In this document: positions 14,328 to 22,319 of the stretch, in pieces
Position numbering within the stretch: the first letter of the stretch is position 1
Layout: every line of letters starts with the position of its first letter
Assembly: GCA_023431215.1 (NCBI GenBank)
Contig: JAEYXR010000088.1
Location: 1-25,403, forward strand
Direction of reading: 5' to 3'
Source of the DNA: Bacillota bacterium
GTDB lineage: Bacteria; Bacillota; Clostridia; Oscillospirales; Ruminococcaceae
Length of the DNA stretch: 25,403 nt
The notes under the pieces: generated by a model
What the model was told of the DNA's origin: nothing
What the model saw: only the letters and a program-made list of their open reading frames with translations
Databases searched by the model: none
Program-made: the position numbers and the translations under genes

Positions 14328-14842
14328 AAAATCAACAGCAAAATGTGGTGGTGCGCAGGGCTGATTTGCAGGATGCAGACCACCTTACCTGTATTTTGAC
14401 GGAGTCTTGGAGCCACGCATTTGCAGAGATTTTAACAGTGGAAACACTGAAAAAGCATACCGATTATAATACCTGCCTTAAATTACTGACCGATGTGCTG
14501 GAAGGCGGCAAGGGTAGATTTTTGATCTCTACTTTAGACAACAAGCCCTGTGGGCTGCTATTTTGGTGTTCGGGGGAGGAGCTGCCGGAGAGTGCCGAAA
14601 TTGTGGCGGTTCATTCGTTGCCTTTTAGCTGGGGCAGTGGTGTGGGCAAAGCCATGATGGAGCAGGCAATGGAAGAGATTACCCAAGGCGGTTTTAGCAG
14701 TGCTTATTTGTGGGTGTTTGAACAAAATAGCCGTGCCAGACGGTTTTATGAAAAGTGCGGCTTTGCCGTGGATGGTGAGAAACGCATCAGTATGTATGAT
14801 AATGCGCCGGAAGTGCGATACATCAAAAGAAATTTTCAATGA
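14324..14842 (+). CDS. GNAT family N-acetyltransferase
   Basis: This 172-residue protein has a single acetyl-CoA-dependent GNAT domain; the substrate is unknown. The N-terminal VVVRRADLQDADHLTCILTE is the usual beta1-alpha1, motif A with its acetyl-CoA loop is in VHSLPFSWGSGVGKAMMEQA, and motif B is in LWVFEQNSRARRFYEKCGF. The ATG at 14324 overlaps the preceding stop, so translation is probably coupled. Earlier in-frame starts lie inside the exporter gene and are not used. An intrinsic terminator follows at 14926-14968. Confidence 0.9.
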   Translation: MKNQQQNVVVRRADLQDADHLTCILTESWSHAFAEILTVETLKKHTDYNTCLKLLTDVLEGGKGRFLISTLDNKPCGLLFWCSGEELPESAEIVAVHSLPFSWGSGVGKAMMEQAMEEITQGGFSSAYLWVFEQNSRARRFYEKCGFAVDGEKRISMYDNAPEVRYIKRNFQ

Positions 14843-14925
14843 GATCTTTTGGTTGCATCAGCCTTTGCAGGCAAAATAACCTGTGCTTGGTTTATTGTCG
14901 ATAAGACAGTAAAAAGAGAACAGTA

Positions 14926-14968
14926 AAAAAGCCACATCACTGATTTTTAGTCAGTATTGTGGCTTTTT
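14926..14968 (+). terminator. Terminator after the exporter-acetyltransferase pair
   Basis: AAAAAGCCACA (14926-14936) pairs with TGTGGCTTTTT (14958-14968), and an inner ACTGA/TCAGT stem extends it. A T run closes the hairpin on the plus strand. Confidence 0.85.
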
Positions 14969-15033
14969 CTACATAGACAATGCGGTGAGATTTGCAAAGA
15001 GAAATTCAAGTATTATTGTGTAATAACCAAAAT

Positions 15034-15061
15034 AAAAGCGGCTGCTTATGCAGCCGCTTTT
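15034..15061 (-). terminator. Terminator after the transketolase genes
   Basis: AAAAGCGGCTGC (15034-15045) and GCAGCCGCTTTT (15050-15061) form a perfect 12-bp stem around TTAT. On the minus strand a TTTTATTTT tail follows. It sits 9 bp beyond the stop of the C-terminal subunit gene. Confidence 0.92.
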
Positions 15062-15070
15062 ACTATGTTT

Positions 15071-16018
15071 TTATTTTTTGCGGGTCAGCACCTTGCGTAC
15101 TGCCTTTACAATGTCAGCGTCGGTAAGGCCATATTTTTCCATCAGCTCATCCGGCTTGCCCGATTCTCCAAAGGTATCCTTGACAGCTACCTGCTCCATA
15201 GGGGCGGGGCAGTGAAGCGCCATATACTCGGCAACGGCTCCGCCCAGTCCACCGGTAATCTGGTGTTCCTCGGCGGTAACCACAGCACCGCAGGAGGCTA
15301 CCATTTTTTCAATGCAGGCACCATCCAAGGGCTTGACAGTATGCATATTGACAACAGCCACCTCAATACCTTCTGCAGCCAAAACGTCTGCAGCCTCCAA
15401 AGCCTCGCATACCATGGCGCCGTTGGCAATTACCACAGCGTCGCTGCCTTCCCGGAGTACATTGGCTTTTCCAATTTCAAAGGGTGTGCTTTCGTCGGTG
15501 ATAACCGGCACAGCCTCACGACCAAAGCGGATAAAGCAGGGGCCATTCACGGCGGCCATTGCTAAAGTGGCCTTCTCAGTTTCAATAGAATCACAAGGGA
15601 CAATAACCCGCATGTTGGGTAATACTCGCATCAGTGCTACATCCTCCAAAGACTGGTGGGTTGCACCGTCAGGGCCTACGGAAATACCGGCGTGTGCACC
15701 GGCAAGCTTGACGTTAAGCTTATTGTAGCACACGGTGGTGCGGATTTGATCCCAGGCGCGGCCTGCCAAAAATACACAATAGGTGGTGGCGAAGGGAATC
15801 ATGCCGCCCAAGGCAAGACCGGCGGCGGTACCCACCATATCCTGCTCAGAAATACCCATATCCAAAAAGTTTTGGGGAAACTTATCTTTAATCCAGTTGG
15901 TGCGGGTGGACTTTGCCACGTCGGCGTCCAGCACCATAATCTTATCGTTTTCGGCAGCCAGCTTCAGCAGTGCCTTGCCATATCCGTCACGAGTAGGAAT
16001 CATTGTGTAGTTCTTCAT
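15071..16018 (-). CDS. Transketolase C-terminal subunit
   Basis: This 315-residue protein carries the pyrimidine-binding and C-terminal domains of transketolase, which moves two-carbon ketol units between sugar phosphates in the non-oxidative pentose phosphate pathway. Landmarks are VLDADVAKSTRTN, the catalytic glutamate in GISEQDMVGTAAGLALGG (E58), AHAGISVGPDGATHQSLEDV, and a C-terminal domain ending TDADIVKAVRKVL. The ATG at 16018 is preferred over an in-frame GTG at 16024, because AAAGGAG lies 9 nt before the former and only 3 nt before the latter. It follows the N-terminal subunit gene by 21 bp, and the two proteins should form one enzyme. Confidence 0.95.
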   Translation of the reverse strand: MKNYTMIPTRDGYGKALLKLAAENDKIMVLDADVAKSTRTNWIKDKFPQNFLDMGISEQDMVGTAAGLALGGMIPFATTYCVFLAGRAWDQIRTTVCYNKLNVKLAGAHAGISVGPDGATHQSLEDVALMRVLPNMRVIVPCDSIETEKATLAMAAVNGPCFIRFGREAVPVITDESTPFEIGKANVLREGSDAVVIANGAMVCEALEAADVLAAEGIEVAVVNMHTVKPLDGACIEKMVASCGAVVTAEEHQITGGLGGAVAEYMALHCPAPMEQVAVKDTFGESGKPDELMEKYGLTDADIVKAVRKVLTRKK

Positions 16019-16039
16019 GTTCACATTCTCCTTTCTCTC

Positions 16040-16855
16040 TTAAGCTCTGATTTCTGCCAGGGCCTGCTCCAGCTGTGCTGCATCGGGAGCCAGACCATGC
16101 CAGGAACATTCATTTTCCATATAAGAGACGCCCTTGCCTTTTACGGTGTGAGCCACCAGCACAGTGGGCTTCCCTTTGTAACGGGCAGCCATGTGATAAG
16201 CCGAAAGCACCTGCTCTATGTCGTGACCGTCAATTTCTATGACGTTCCAGCCAAACTGGTGCCACTTGGCGGCAACGTCGCCAATATCCTTAATCTCCTC
16301 TACGGTGCCGTCCAGCTGAACATAGTTACGGTCTACAATGGCACAAACGTTATCCAGCTTATGCTGGGCAGCGGTCATGACCGCCTCCCAAATCTGGCCT
16401 TCCTGCAGTTCACCGTCACCCATCAGGCAGTATACCCGGTTGGGCAGACCCTGTCTTTTAAAAGAAAGACCCAGTCCGTTGGCAATAGATAAGCCCTGTC
16501 CCAAAGAACCGCTGGAGCAATCGAATCCGGGGAGGATGGAAGCATGGGGATGCCCCTGCAAAATGCTGCCCAACTGGCGCAGAGTATCCATAGTTTCAAG
16601 AGGGAAAAAGCCCATTCTGGCCAGGGTGCTGTAAAAAACGGGGCCTATATGGCCTTTGGAAAGAATAAAACGGTCGCGCTCATCCCAATCGGGATTTTTG
16701 GGGTCAACTTTGATGATACCGCCCATGTAAAGGCCAACCACCAGCTCCACAGCAGAAAGAGAACCGCCCGGATGACCAGAACCTGCCTTGTGTACCATGG
16801 TTACAATATCTTCCCGGACAACCTTGCACATTTGTAACAAATCGGCTTGTTTCAT
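16040..16855 (-). CDS. Transketolase N-terminal subunit
   Basis: This 271-residue protein carries the thiamine diphosphate (pyrophosphate-binding) domain of transketolase. It shows HKAGSGHPGGSLSAVELVVG, LSKGHIGPVFYSTLARMG, GSLGQGLSIANGLGL and the cofactor motif GDG (146-148) through N177 in DRNYVQLDG. The ATG at 16855 has AGAAAGGAT 9 nt upstream; an earlier in-frame ATG at 16885 lies directly against an AAAAGGT and would have no usable spacing. Its partner subunit is the next gene downstream. Split transketolases of this kind are common in Clostridia and archaea. Confidence 0.95.
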   Translation of the reverse strand: MKQADLLQMCKVVREDIVTMVHKAGSGHPGGSLSAVELVVGLYMGGIIKVDPKNPDWDERDRFILSKGHIGPVFYSTLARMGFFPLETMDTLRQLGSILQGHPHASILPGFDCSSGSLGQGLSIANGLGLSFKRQGLPNRVYCLMGDGELQEGQIWEAVMTAAQHKLDNVCAIVDRNYVQLDGTVEEIKDIGDVAAKWHQFGWNVIEIDGHDIEQVLSAYHMAARYKGKPTVLVAHTVKGKGVSYMENECSWHGLAPDAAQLEQALAEIRA

Positions 16856-16978
16856 AACTCTATATCCTTTCTTAAGTGTATTCATACCTTTTCTGTCAAT
16901 ATCGTACTGAATACAAAATGTGGCCCAAAAACAGGAGTAAACATTGAGTGTATCAACACAATATCTATTACTGTTATA

Positions 16979-17007
16979 ACACTAGCACCACAGAAGATAT
17001 TTGTCAA
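16979..17007 (-). promoter_or_regulatory. Candidate proximal promoter for transketolase genes
   Basis: On the minus strand TTGACA (17002-17007) is followed after 17 bp by TAGTGT (16979-16984). The -35 is perfect and the -10 weak. Confidence 0.35.
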
Positions 17008-17032
17008 CAATAAATAAAATTTTAACTATTAT

Positions 17033-17060
17033 ACTATATAATTTGCTAAAATATTGTCAA
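17033..17060 (-). promoter_or_regulatory. Candidate distal promoter for transketolase genes
   Basis: On the minus strand TTGACA (17055-17060) is followed after 16 bp by TATAGT (17033-17038), with a perfect TATAAT overlapping at 17028-17033. This is the stronger of the two candidates. Confidence 0.5.
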
Positions 17061-17256
17061 AACTTATCTGACAATTTTTGATACAGCAGCACAAGAAATA
17101 ATTTTAATAAATATAGTGTTATTGTGCTAAAGTACAACAAATGGGCGTTTTCCTTAAAAATAAATTAATAATTGAAATTAAAAATAATCTACCTCTTGTT
17201 GATACATATTAAAAAATAACGGTTTTTTTGAGTTGTTTTCTGTGAAGTCGCAGCAA

Positions 17257-17292
17257 AAAGACCCAAAGCCGCATCATCGGCTTTGGGTCTTT
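17257..17292 (-). terminator. Terminator after the MATE gene
   Basis: AAAGACCCAAAGCCG (17257-17271) and CGGCTTTGGGTCTTT (17278-17292) form a perfect 15-bp stem around CATCAT. A TTTTT tail on the minus strand supports termination of MATE gene transcripts, whose stop is 84 bp away. Confidence 0.9.
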
Positions 17293-17376
17293 GGCTGTAT
17301 GAAATGAATTATGTGGTAGATTATGTGATGAGAGGCGGCCGGCGTATCAACGCTGGGGCTCTGCCTTGCCGGTGAT

Positions 17377-18735
17377 TCAGGAAATTTCTGTGGACAGTAT
17401 TTTGCGGATAGAGCAGGCAAACAGGATGATGGTAGTGGTTGCAGCTACAATATCAGCAATTGGCTCAGAATAATAAATACCTAAAACACCAAACCGCATC
17501 GGAAGCAAAATGGCCAAAGGAATGAGTAGGATAATTTTACGCAGAAGAGCAATAAACAGCGATACCTTTGCCTGCCCCAAAGCCAAGAAGGTGCTTTGGC
17601 ATGCCATTTGGCATCCAAACATAAAGATACCAAACATAAAGATTGGCAGCACCTGTGCAGTCAGCTCAATCAGCTCGGCTTTGGGTGTGAAAATTCGGGC
17701 TAAAATGTGGGGGAAAAACTGACATGCGGCCCAGCCCAGGCAGCTAAAGGAGAGAGAAAACGTCAGCATAACACCAAAGGCCTTGCGCACGCGCTGGGGC
17801 TTATTGGCGCCGTAATTGTAGCTGATGATGGGCTGAGCACCTTGAGAAAAGCCCTGAGCAGGCATGATAATAAGCTGGAGGATACTGAGACAGATGGTCA
17901 TGGTGCCAACATACATGTCTCCACCGTAACGCTGCAAACCGGAGTTTAATATAATCTGTAAGGCACTTTCTGTTGCCTGCATTACAAAGGGGGACACGCC
18001 CAGTGCCGCCATGGACATGGCCAGCTTACGGTCAAAGTGGAGCGATTTCCAGCGAATACGCAGAATAGACTTGGAAGAGGAAAGAAACCGCACAACCCAG
18101 ATAGCAGAAAAAGCCTGAGAAATAACGGTGGCTGTGGCAGCACCGCTTACACCCATGTTAAACCCAAAAATAAGAATGGGGTCCAGTACAATATTGGTGA
18201 CAGCGCCAATGAGTACAGACAGCATGGCGGTTGTGGCAAAGCCCTGTGCACTGATGAAGGTATTTAGCCCCAGCGCAAACTGCACAAAAATGGTACCCAG
18301 CAGGTAAATTCCCAAATAGGCACTGCCGTAAGGCAGGGTGTTTTCGCTGGCGCCAAAGGCCATCAGCAGCGGGTCTTTAAAGAGAGAGAATAAAAGTGTC
18401 AAGGTGACAGAAATGACACCAAGCATGAGAACACCATTGCCAAGGATACGCTCGGCACCCTCATTGTCACCGGCACCCATGCGGATGGCGGCCAGAGGGG
18501 CACCGCCCATGCCTACAAATGCCGAAAAAGCTGAAATAATCATGATGATGGGGAAGGTTACACCAACACCGGTGAGCGCCACATCGCCAACTCCGGGCAT
18601 ATTGCCTATATAAATACGGTCGACAATGTTGTACAGCAGGTTGATTACCTGCGCCGTAACCGCAGGCAATGCTAGCTTAAACACCAGCTTTGTAACGCTT
18701 CCGGTTCCAAGATCAGTTTGTTTTGGGTCTGCCAA
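17377..18735 (-). CDS. MATE family efflux transporter
   Basis: This is a polytopic membrane protein of about 452 residues in the MATE (multidrug and toxic compound extrusion) family, which exports drugs or metabolites using H+ or Na+ gradients. The family pattern is clear: VTKLVFKLALPAVTAQVINLL at the start, DRIYIGNMPGVGDVALTGVG, and FAMGMNT-like sequence in QFALGLNTFISAQGFATTAM. The second half starts near the middle with a similar repeat (IMPAQGFSQGAQPIISYNYG). The TTG at 18735 is preferred: AAGGAG lies 9 nt upstream, whereas an in-frame ATG at 18744 abuts the AAGGAG directly. The substrate cannot be predicted. Its leader carries a strong hairpin and a small inverted repeat. Confidence 0.93.
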   Translation of the reverse strand: MADPKQTDLGTGSVTKLVFKLALPAVTAQVINLLYNIVDRIYIGNMPGVGDVALTGVGVTFPIIMIISAFSAFVGMGGAPLAAIRMGAGDNEGAERILGNGVLMLGVISVTLTLLFSLFKDPLLMAFGASENTLPYGSAYLGIYLLGTIFVQFALGLNTFISAQGFATTAMLSVLIGAVTNIVLDPILIFGFNMGVSGAATATVISQAFSAIWVVRFLSSSKSILRIRWKSLHFDRKLAMSMAALGVSPFVMQATESALQIILNSGLQRYGGDMYVGTMTICLSILQLIIMPAQGFSQGAQPIISYNYGANKPQRVRKAFGVMLTFSLSFSCLGWAACQFFPHILARIFTPKAELIELTAQVLPIFMFGIFMFGCQMACQSTFLALGQAKVSLFIALLRKIILLIPLAILLPMRFGVLGIYYSEPIADIVAATTTIILFACSIRKILSTEIS

Positions 18736-18773
18736 AGAGCACATCTCCTTTTTACAATCAAGCTTACGGGGAT

Positions 18774-18804
18774 AAACAAAGGAAGCCAGAGGCTTCCTTT
18801 GTTT
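18774..18804 (-). terminator. Hairpin between surface protein and MATE genes
   Basis: AAACAAAGGAAGCC (18774-18787) and GGCTTCCTTTGTTT (18791-18804) form a perfect 14-bp stem with a 3-nt loop. It could end transcripts of the surface protein gene, but it lies downstream of the candidate MATE promoter and so within the MATE leader. A role as attenuator is possible. Confidence 0.7.
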
Positions 18805-18811
18805 GTTGCTG

Positions 18812-18825
18812 GTAACATTTGTTAC
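18812..18825. repeat. Small inverted repeat near the MATE start site
   Basis: GTAAC-ATTT-GTTAC is a perfect 5-bp inverted repeat located about 15-30 bp downstream of the predicted start of transcription. An operator role is inference. Confidence 0.35.
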
Positions 18826-18845
18826 AAGCACAGATTCTGTTTTAC

Positions 18846-18874
18846 ATCATAACATAGTAAATTTTAAATTACAA
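18846..18874 (-). promoter_or_regulatory. Candidate promoter for the MATE gene
   Basis: On the minus strand TTGTAA (18869-18874), a 17-bp spacer and TATGAT (18846-18851) form a plausible SigA promoter, giving a leader of about 100 nt. Confidence 0.5.
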
Positions 18875-18918
18875 CCAACGATCTGTTAACATCTGTAAAC
18901 TTATTTCATTCAATATTT

Positions 18919-21900
18919 TTAGTCATCATACCGCTTGCCAAAACCACCCCGAGACAACAGCACTACAGCCAGAACAACCACGGCAATGACGATGAGCAAT
19001 ATAGGGACTAGAATGGGAATCTTCTTTTTGCTGGTTTCTTCAGGCTTGGACTCCGGGGTAGAATCAGGCTCGGCTATGGTAGGCTTGGAGGATACAGACT
19101 CGGATTCGCTGCTTTCAGGTTCCGAGCTGGAAGATGAGCTGGAGGAGCTGCTGGAAACAGAGGAGGAACTGCTGGAAGGCGGCACCCAGGTAGAGCTGCT
19201 GGAGGGGGGTGTCACAGTAGCTCCATCGCCGCTGTTGACTGCCTTGGAGGTGATGACATAGGTAGAGGCAGAGGTGAAGTTAAAGGTGGCTCTGCCGCTA
19301 TCATCCGCCTTTACACTTGCTTTAAAGCTGAGGGTGCCGGTTGACTCGTTATATTTATATAAATATACGGTTTTATTGGCATAGGCGCTTCCCAAGGGGG
19401 AAGTCAGCTTCATATCAGCATAGAAAGTGCCCTCATTGTCAAAGTCTAAAATGACAATATCATTTTGCTTTGCCAGCTTGGAAATTTTGGAATTGCTAAT
19501 TTCCTCCACACCCAGCGGGATATAAATTTGGTAAGCAGGAATCTTCTTAACACTCTTGCCGTTTACGGTCCAGGTATAACCCCCGGGGATGCGGATAGAA
19601 AGGGTTTTGTTGATGCCACGAATACTATCCAGAGTGGTAGCGGGCATATCGGTATCGCTGCCGGTGTTGATGGAGATGGTAGAGCCTGTTTTGGCAGAAT
19701 CAATCTCATCCTCAAAGTCATCCCAATCGTCGTAGGAATTGGTTCCACCGGAAGAACCGCTGCTGCCGGTACGCTTAACAGTAATTGTCCAGGAATGGCT
19801 TTTGCCATCAACAGTAGCAGTAATCTTTAAAACCTTAGCGGTACGAGAAATTTTGGAGCGGTCAAGAGACAAAACACCAACGGTGCTGTCGCTGCTCTTG
19901 GGGGCAATGGTAATACCGGAGCTGCTGCTTAAAGCCTTTCCGTCTTCGCTGGTGACATACCAGGCAATGGTGCGGTGATGGCCCGCGGGAGTGTCGGGGG
20001 TGTGGCCTGCAAAGCATTCACCGCTTAGAGTACATTCTACGGCATACTCAAAGGTGGCCGTACCGCTGCTGCCGCTGGTGGTAACGTTAAGGGTTGGCTT
20101 GGTACCGGGTTTTTGATTAATTCCGGTAACTACCTTGGTGCAGTCGGTGCGTTGGCGGCTTATGGCCACAGTCCAGGAATAGCTCTTGCCGTCTGCAGAA
20201 GCAGTAATTTTGACAGAACGGGGGATGGTGGGCAACTTATCCTTTGTCAGTGTCAGCACACCAACGGAGGAATCTCCAGACTTGGCGGCAACAGAAATAC
20301 CGGAGCCGCTTTCCAGAGCACTGCCGTCACTGTTGGTTACTTTCCACGCAATGGGGTGCCCGTGTCCGTCGGCGGTATCGGTGCCGTGTCCGGCAAAACA
20401 ATCGCCGGAAAGGGTGACATCCAAGGGGTACTCATAGGTGGTGGGACTGCTGGGGGTGGTCTCAATTTTAGTAGCAGGGCTGGAGCCTGCCTTTTGGGTA
20501 AGGTTGCCGACCACTTTGGTGCAGTCGGTGCGCTGGCGGCTTAAGGTCACAGTCCAAAAATGGCTAACGCCGCCTGCTGTTGCAGTAATTTTAATACTGC
20601 GGGGGGAGGTGGGCAGTTTGGTTTTATCTAATGACAAAACACCGGTGGTAGTATCACCGCTTTTTGCAGCCACCGAGATGCCGGAACCGCTTTCCAAAGC
20701 GGTATCATCACTGTTGGTTACCTTCCAGACAATGGAGGAAAGGCCATGATTGGCGGCGTCGGTGTGGGTGGAGTCATAACAAACACCGGAATAGGTAACA
20801 TCCAAAGGATACTCATAGGTGTTGGGGGTGGAGTCTGTAGCCACAATGGTGGTGGCGGGGCTGGAGCCTGCTTTTTGTGCCAGGCCGCTGATGGTTTTTT
20901 CACAGTCGCTGCGTGTGAGGGTTAAAGTAACAGATGCAGAGACAGGTGTTGTGCCGTCGGGTACTGTGCGGCTGGCGGTGGTGGTAATGGTGTATTCCTT
21001 GGAGGCAGCATTGATTTTGGATTTATCAATGGTTAGCTTTCCGTCGGAGGCTACGGTGACACCACCGTCATTGGGTGTAACGCTCCAGGCTGCAGAATAG
21101 CCGTGATTGGTATGGTCGGCAATGTTGCAGGTGCCGGATTCAGATACTGTCAGAGTGCTTTTAACATCTGCAGCGCCTGTGGTTAGATTGTTTATGTCCA
21201 CAGTCAGGGAAGAGGCACCGGGGTCAGGACCGATTAGTGAAGTAACCGAAGCGGTATAGGTGCAGGCGGGAGCAGCTACTGTAATCTTCACCGAGTTGGA
21301 AGTTGCGGTCTTACCGGAAGAGGATACCACACAGTAAAACTCTGTGTTGGTAAAAGTGGCGGTGGTAGGGACACTGTAGCTGGCGCTTGTGGCACCCGAA
21401 ATGGCGGTACCCTGACTTGCGCCGGATGCCTTGGAGTACCATTGGTAGGCAGGTGCGGTTGTGGGATTATCATAGCGTCCTGCAACCACAGAAAGCTCAG
21501 GCCCGGTATGGTTTTGGGTGACAGAGGCTGCACCGGTAACGGTTATATTGCTGACCCAGGGGGTAATGTAGGTGTCCGCTGCAGTGGAAGCAATGATGCT
21601 GCTTCGGCTGTTAATTTTGGCAATACAGGCTGCCTGGTCTGCACCGCTTGGCAATATGGGAGAAGTAAAATTGATGGCAAGGGTTTGGCCACCCTTGGTT
21701 ACGGTTATTTTGTATTGACTTGCAGCACTGTCGTAGCTTGTGCTCATGGTAGGGGCAGGGGTTGCACTGTCTACAATAAACAACGAGTCCTTTTCAATAT
21801 CAAAATTGTTTAAGGTGCAGGTGTAGCTGCTGTCGGGTAAAGAGGCAGGCATATTGATCACAAAGGTATCATACCCGCTAGTGCCAGACTTAGCAGGTGT

Positions 21901-22041
21901 AGCTGCGTTAATTGTTGTTGATTCTATGGTGAGCAAGCTGCCGGTTCCTGGGGTAGCAGCAAAGGCGGTGGCAGGCGCCAGCTGCAACACCAGTGCAGCT
22001 GCCATTACCAGAGAATAAAGTTTGTGCCGTAGTTTCTTCAT
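18919..22041 (-). CDS. Large membrane-anchored surface protein with Ig-like and Cys-paired repeats
   Basis: This 1040-residue exported protein has no enzyme motif that I can see. It has a signal peptide (residues 1-29, AFA-A cleavage region) and an N-terminal beta-rich part. An Ig-like domain spans about 178-258 (YQWYSKASG, FYCVVSSSGK). Four repeat domains follow: a divergent one at 260-379, then 380-506, 507-633 and 634-757. Each repeat begins with a cysteine and has another 41-45 residues later (C260/C305, C380/C421, C507/C548, C634/C676), suggesting a disulfide per repeat. After a further beta-rich domain (about 765-935) comes a Ser-rich stalk (945-1005) and a C-terminal helix (1008-1030) with a basic/acidic tail. 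There is no LPXTG motif. AAAGGAGG lies 9 nt before the ATG. Adhesion or an envelope-structural role is likely but inferred. Confidence 0.93.
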   Translation of the reverse strand: MKKLRHKLYSLVMAAALVLQLAPATAFAATPGTGSLLTIESTTINAATPAKSGTSGYDTFVINMPASLPDSSYTCTLNNFDIEKDSLFIVDSATPAPTMSTSYDSAASQYKITVTKGGQTLAINFTSPILPSGADQAACIAKINSRSSIIASTAADTYITPWVSNITVTGAASVTQNHTGPELSVVAGRYDNPTTAPAYQWYSKASGASQGTAISGATSASYSVPTTATFTNTEFYCVVSSSGKTATSNSVKITVAAPACTYTASVTSLIGPDPGASSLTVDINNLTTGAADVKSTLTVSESGTCNIADHTNHGYSAAWSVTPNDGGVTVASDGKLTIDKSKINAASKEYTITTTASRTVPDGTTPVSASVTLTLTRSDCEKTISGLAQKAGSSPATTIVATDSTPNTYEYPLDVTYSGVCYDSTHTDAANHGLSSIVWKVTNSDDTALESGSGISVAAKSGDTTTGVLSLDKTKLPTSPRSIKITATAGGVSHFWTVTLSRQRTDCTKVVGNLTQKAGSSPATKIETTPSSPTTYEYPLDVTLSGDCFAGHGTDTADGHGHPIAWKVTNSDGSALESGSGISVAAKSGDSSVGVLTLTKDKLPTIPRSVKITASADGKSYSWTVAISRQRTDCTKVVTGINQKPGTKPTLNVTTSGSSGTATFEYAVECTLSGECFAGHTPDTPAGHHRTIAWYVTSEDGKALSSSSGITIAPKSSDSTVGVLSLDRSKISRTAKVLKITATVDGKSHSWTITVKRTGSSGSSGGTNSYDDWDDFEDEIDSAKTGSTISINTGSDTDMPATTLDSIRGINKTLSIRIPGGYTWTVNGKSVKKIPAYQIYIPLGVEEISNSKISKLAKQNDIVILDFDNEGTFYADMKLTSPLGSAYANKTVYLYKYNESTGTLSFKASVKADDSGRATFNFTSASTYVITSKAVNSGDGATVTPPSSSSTWVPPSSSSSSVSSSSSSSSSSSEPESSESESVSSKPTIAEPDSTPESKPEETSKKKIPILVPILLIVIAVVVLAVVLLSRGGFGKRYDD
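19771..20904 (-). repeat. Three tandem repeats within the surface protein gene
   Basis: Residues 380-506, 507-633 and 634-757 correspond to DNA units of 381, 381 and about 372 bp. Shared blocks include the AGSSPAT segment, YEYPLDVT, ESGSGISVAAKSGD and SRQRTDC. The third repeat has diverged most and has an extra cysteine (C670). Such units can expand or contract by recombination. Confidence 0.88.
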
Positions 22042-22232
22042 ATTATAAAACCTCCTTTATACATGGGGTGCTTATGTTTTCATATTATATAACGACCAAA
22101 ATAGCAAATTATTACACTTTTCTAATATAAACATAGCACAACCTAGAAAAAAAGTACATTCCTTCCATGATATAGGTGGCTGTTTTTTCTTTGTTTATTG
22201 CGCCGGCGACAATATTTTTGTCAAAATGTTAA

Positions 22233-22261
22233 TTTACTTTGCTTTCAGTGGGCTTTATAAT
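22233..22261 (+). promoter_or_regulatory. Candidate promoter for the SdpI-like gene
   Basis: TTTACT (22233-22238), a 17-bp spacer and a perfect TATAAT (22256-22261) form a plausible SigA promoter, about 60 bp before the gene. The rest of the 278-bp gap back to the surface protein gene holds only that gene's ribosome binding site and AT-rich DNA. Confidence 0.55.
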
Positions 22262-22319
22262 ACCAATAGAACGTTTTAGGGGCAGCAAAGCCCAAGCAAG
22301 ATGAATGAGGGTGATGCAA

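Larger units (their letters stand above)
16856..17376. other. AT-rich region between transketolase and MATE genes
   Basis: This 521-bp stretch is strongly AT-rich from about 16970 to 17220. It holds two candidate minus-strand promoters for the transketolase genes (16979-17007 and 17033-17060) and the terminator at 17257-17292. No gene on either strand is supported. Confidence 0.6.

Noticed and set aside
15656..16492. Long plus-strand open frame of 278 codons opposite the transketolase genes
   Set aside because: Antisense to two well-conserved genes and spanning their junction. No independent support.
18919..22041. S-layer or LPXTG-anchored protein
   Set aside because: No SLH domains and no LPXTG-type signal could be found. 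The C-terminus is a plain membrane helix with a short tail.
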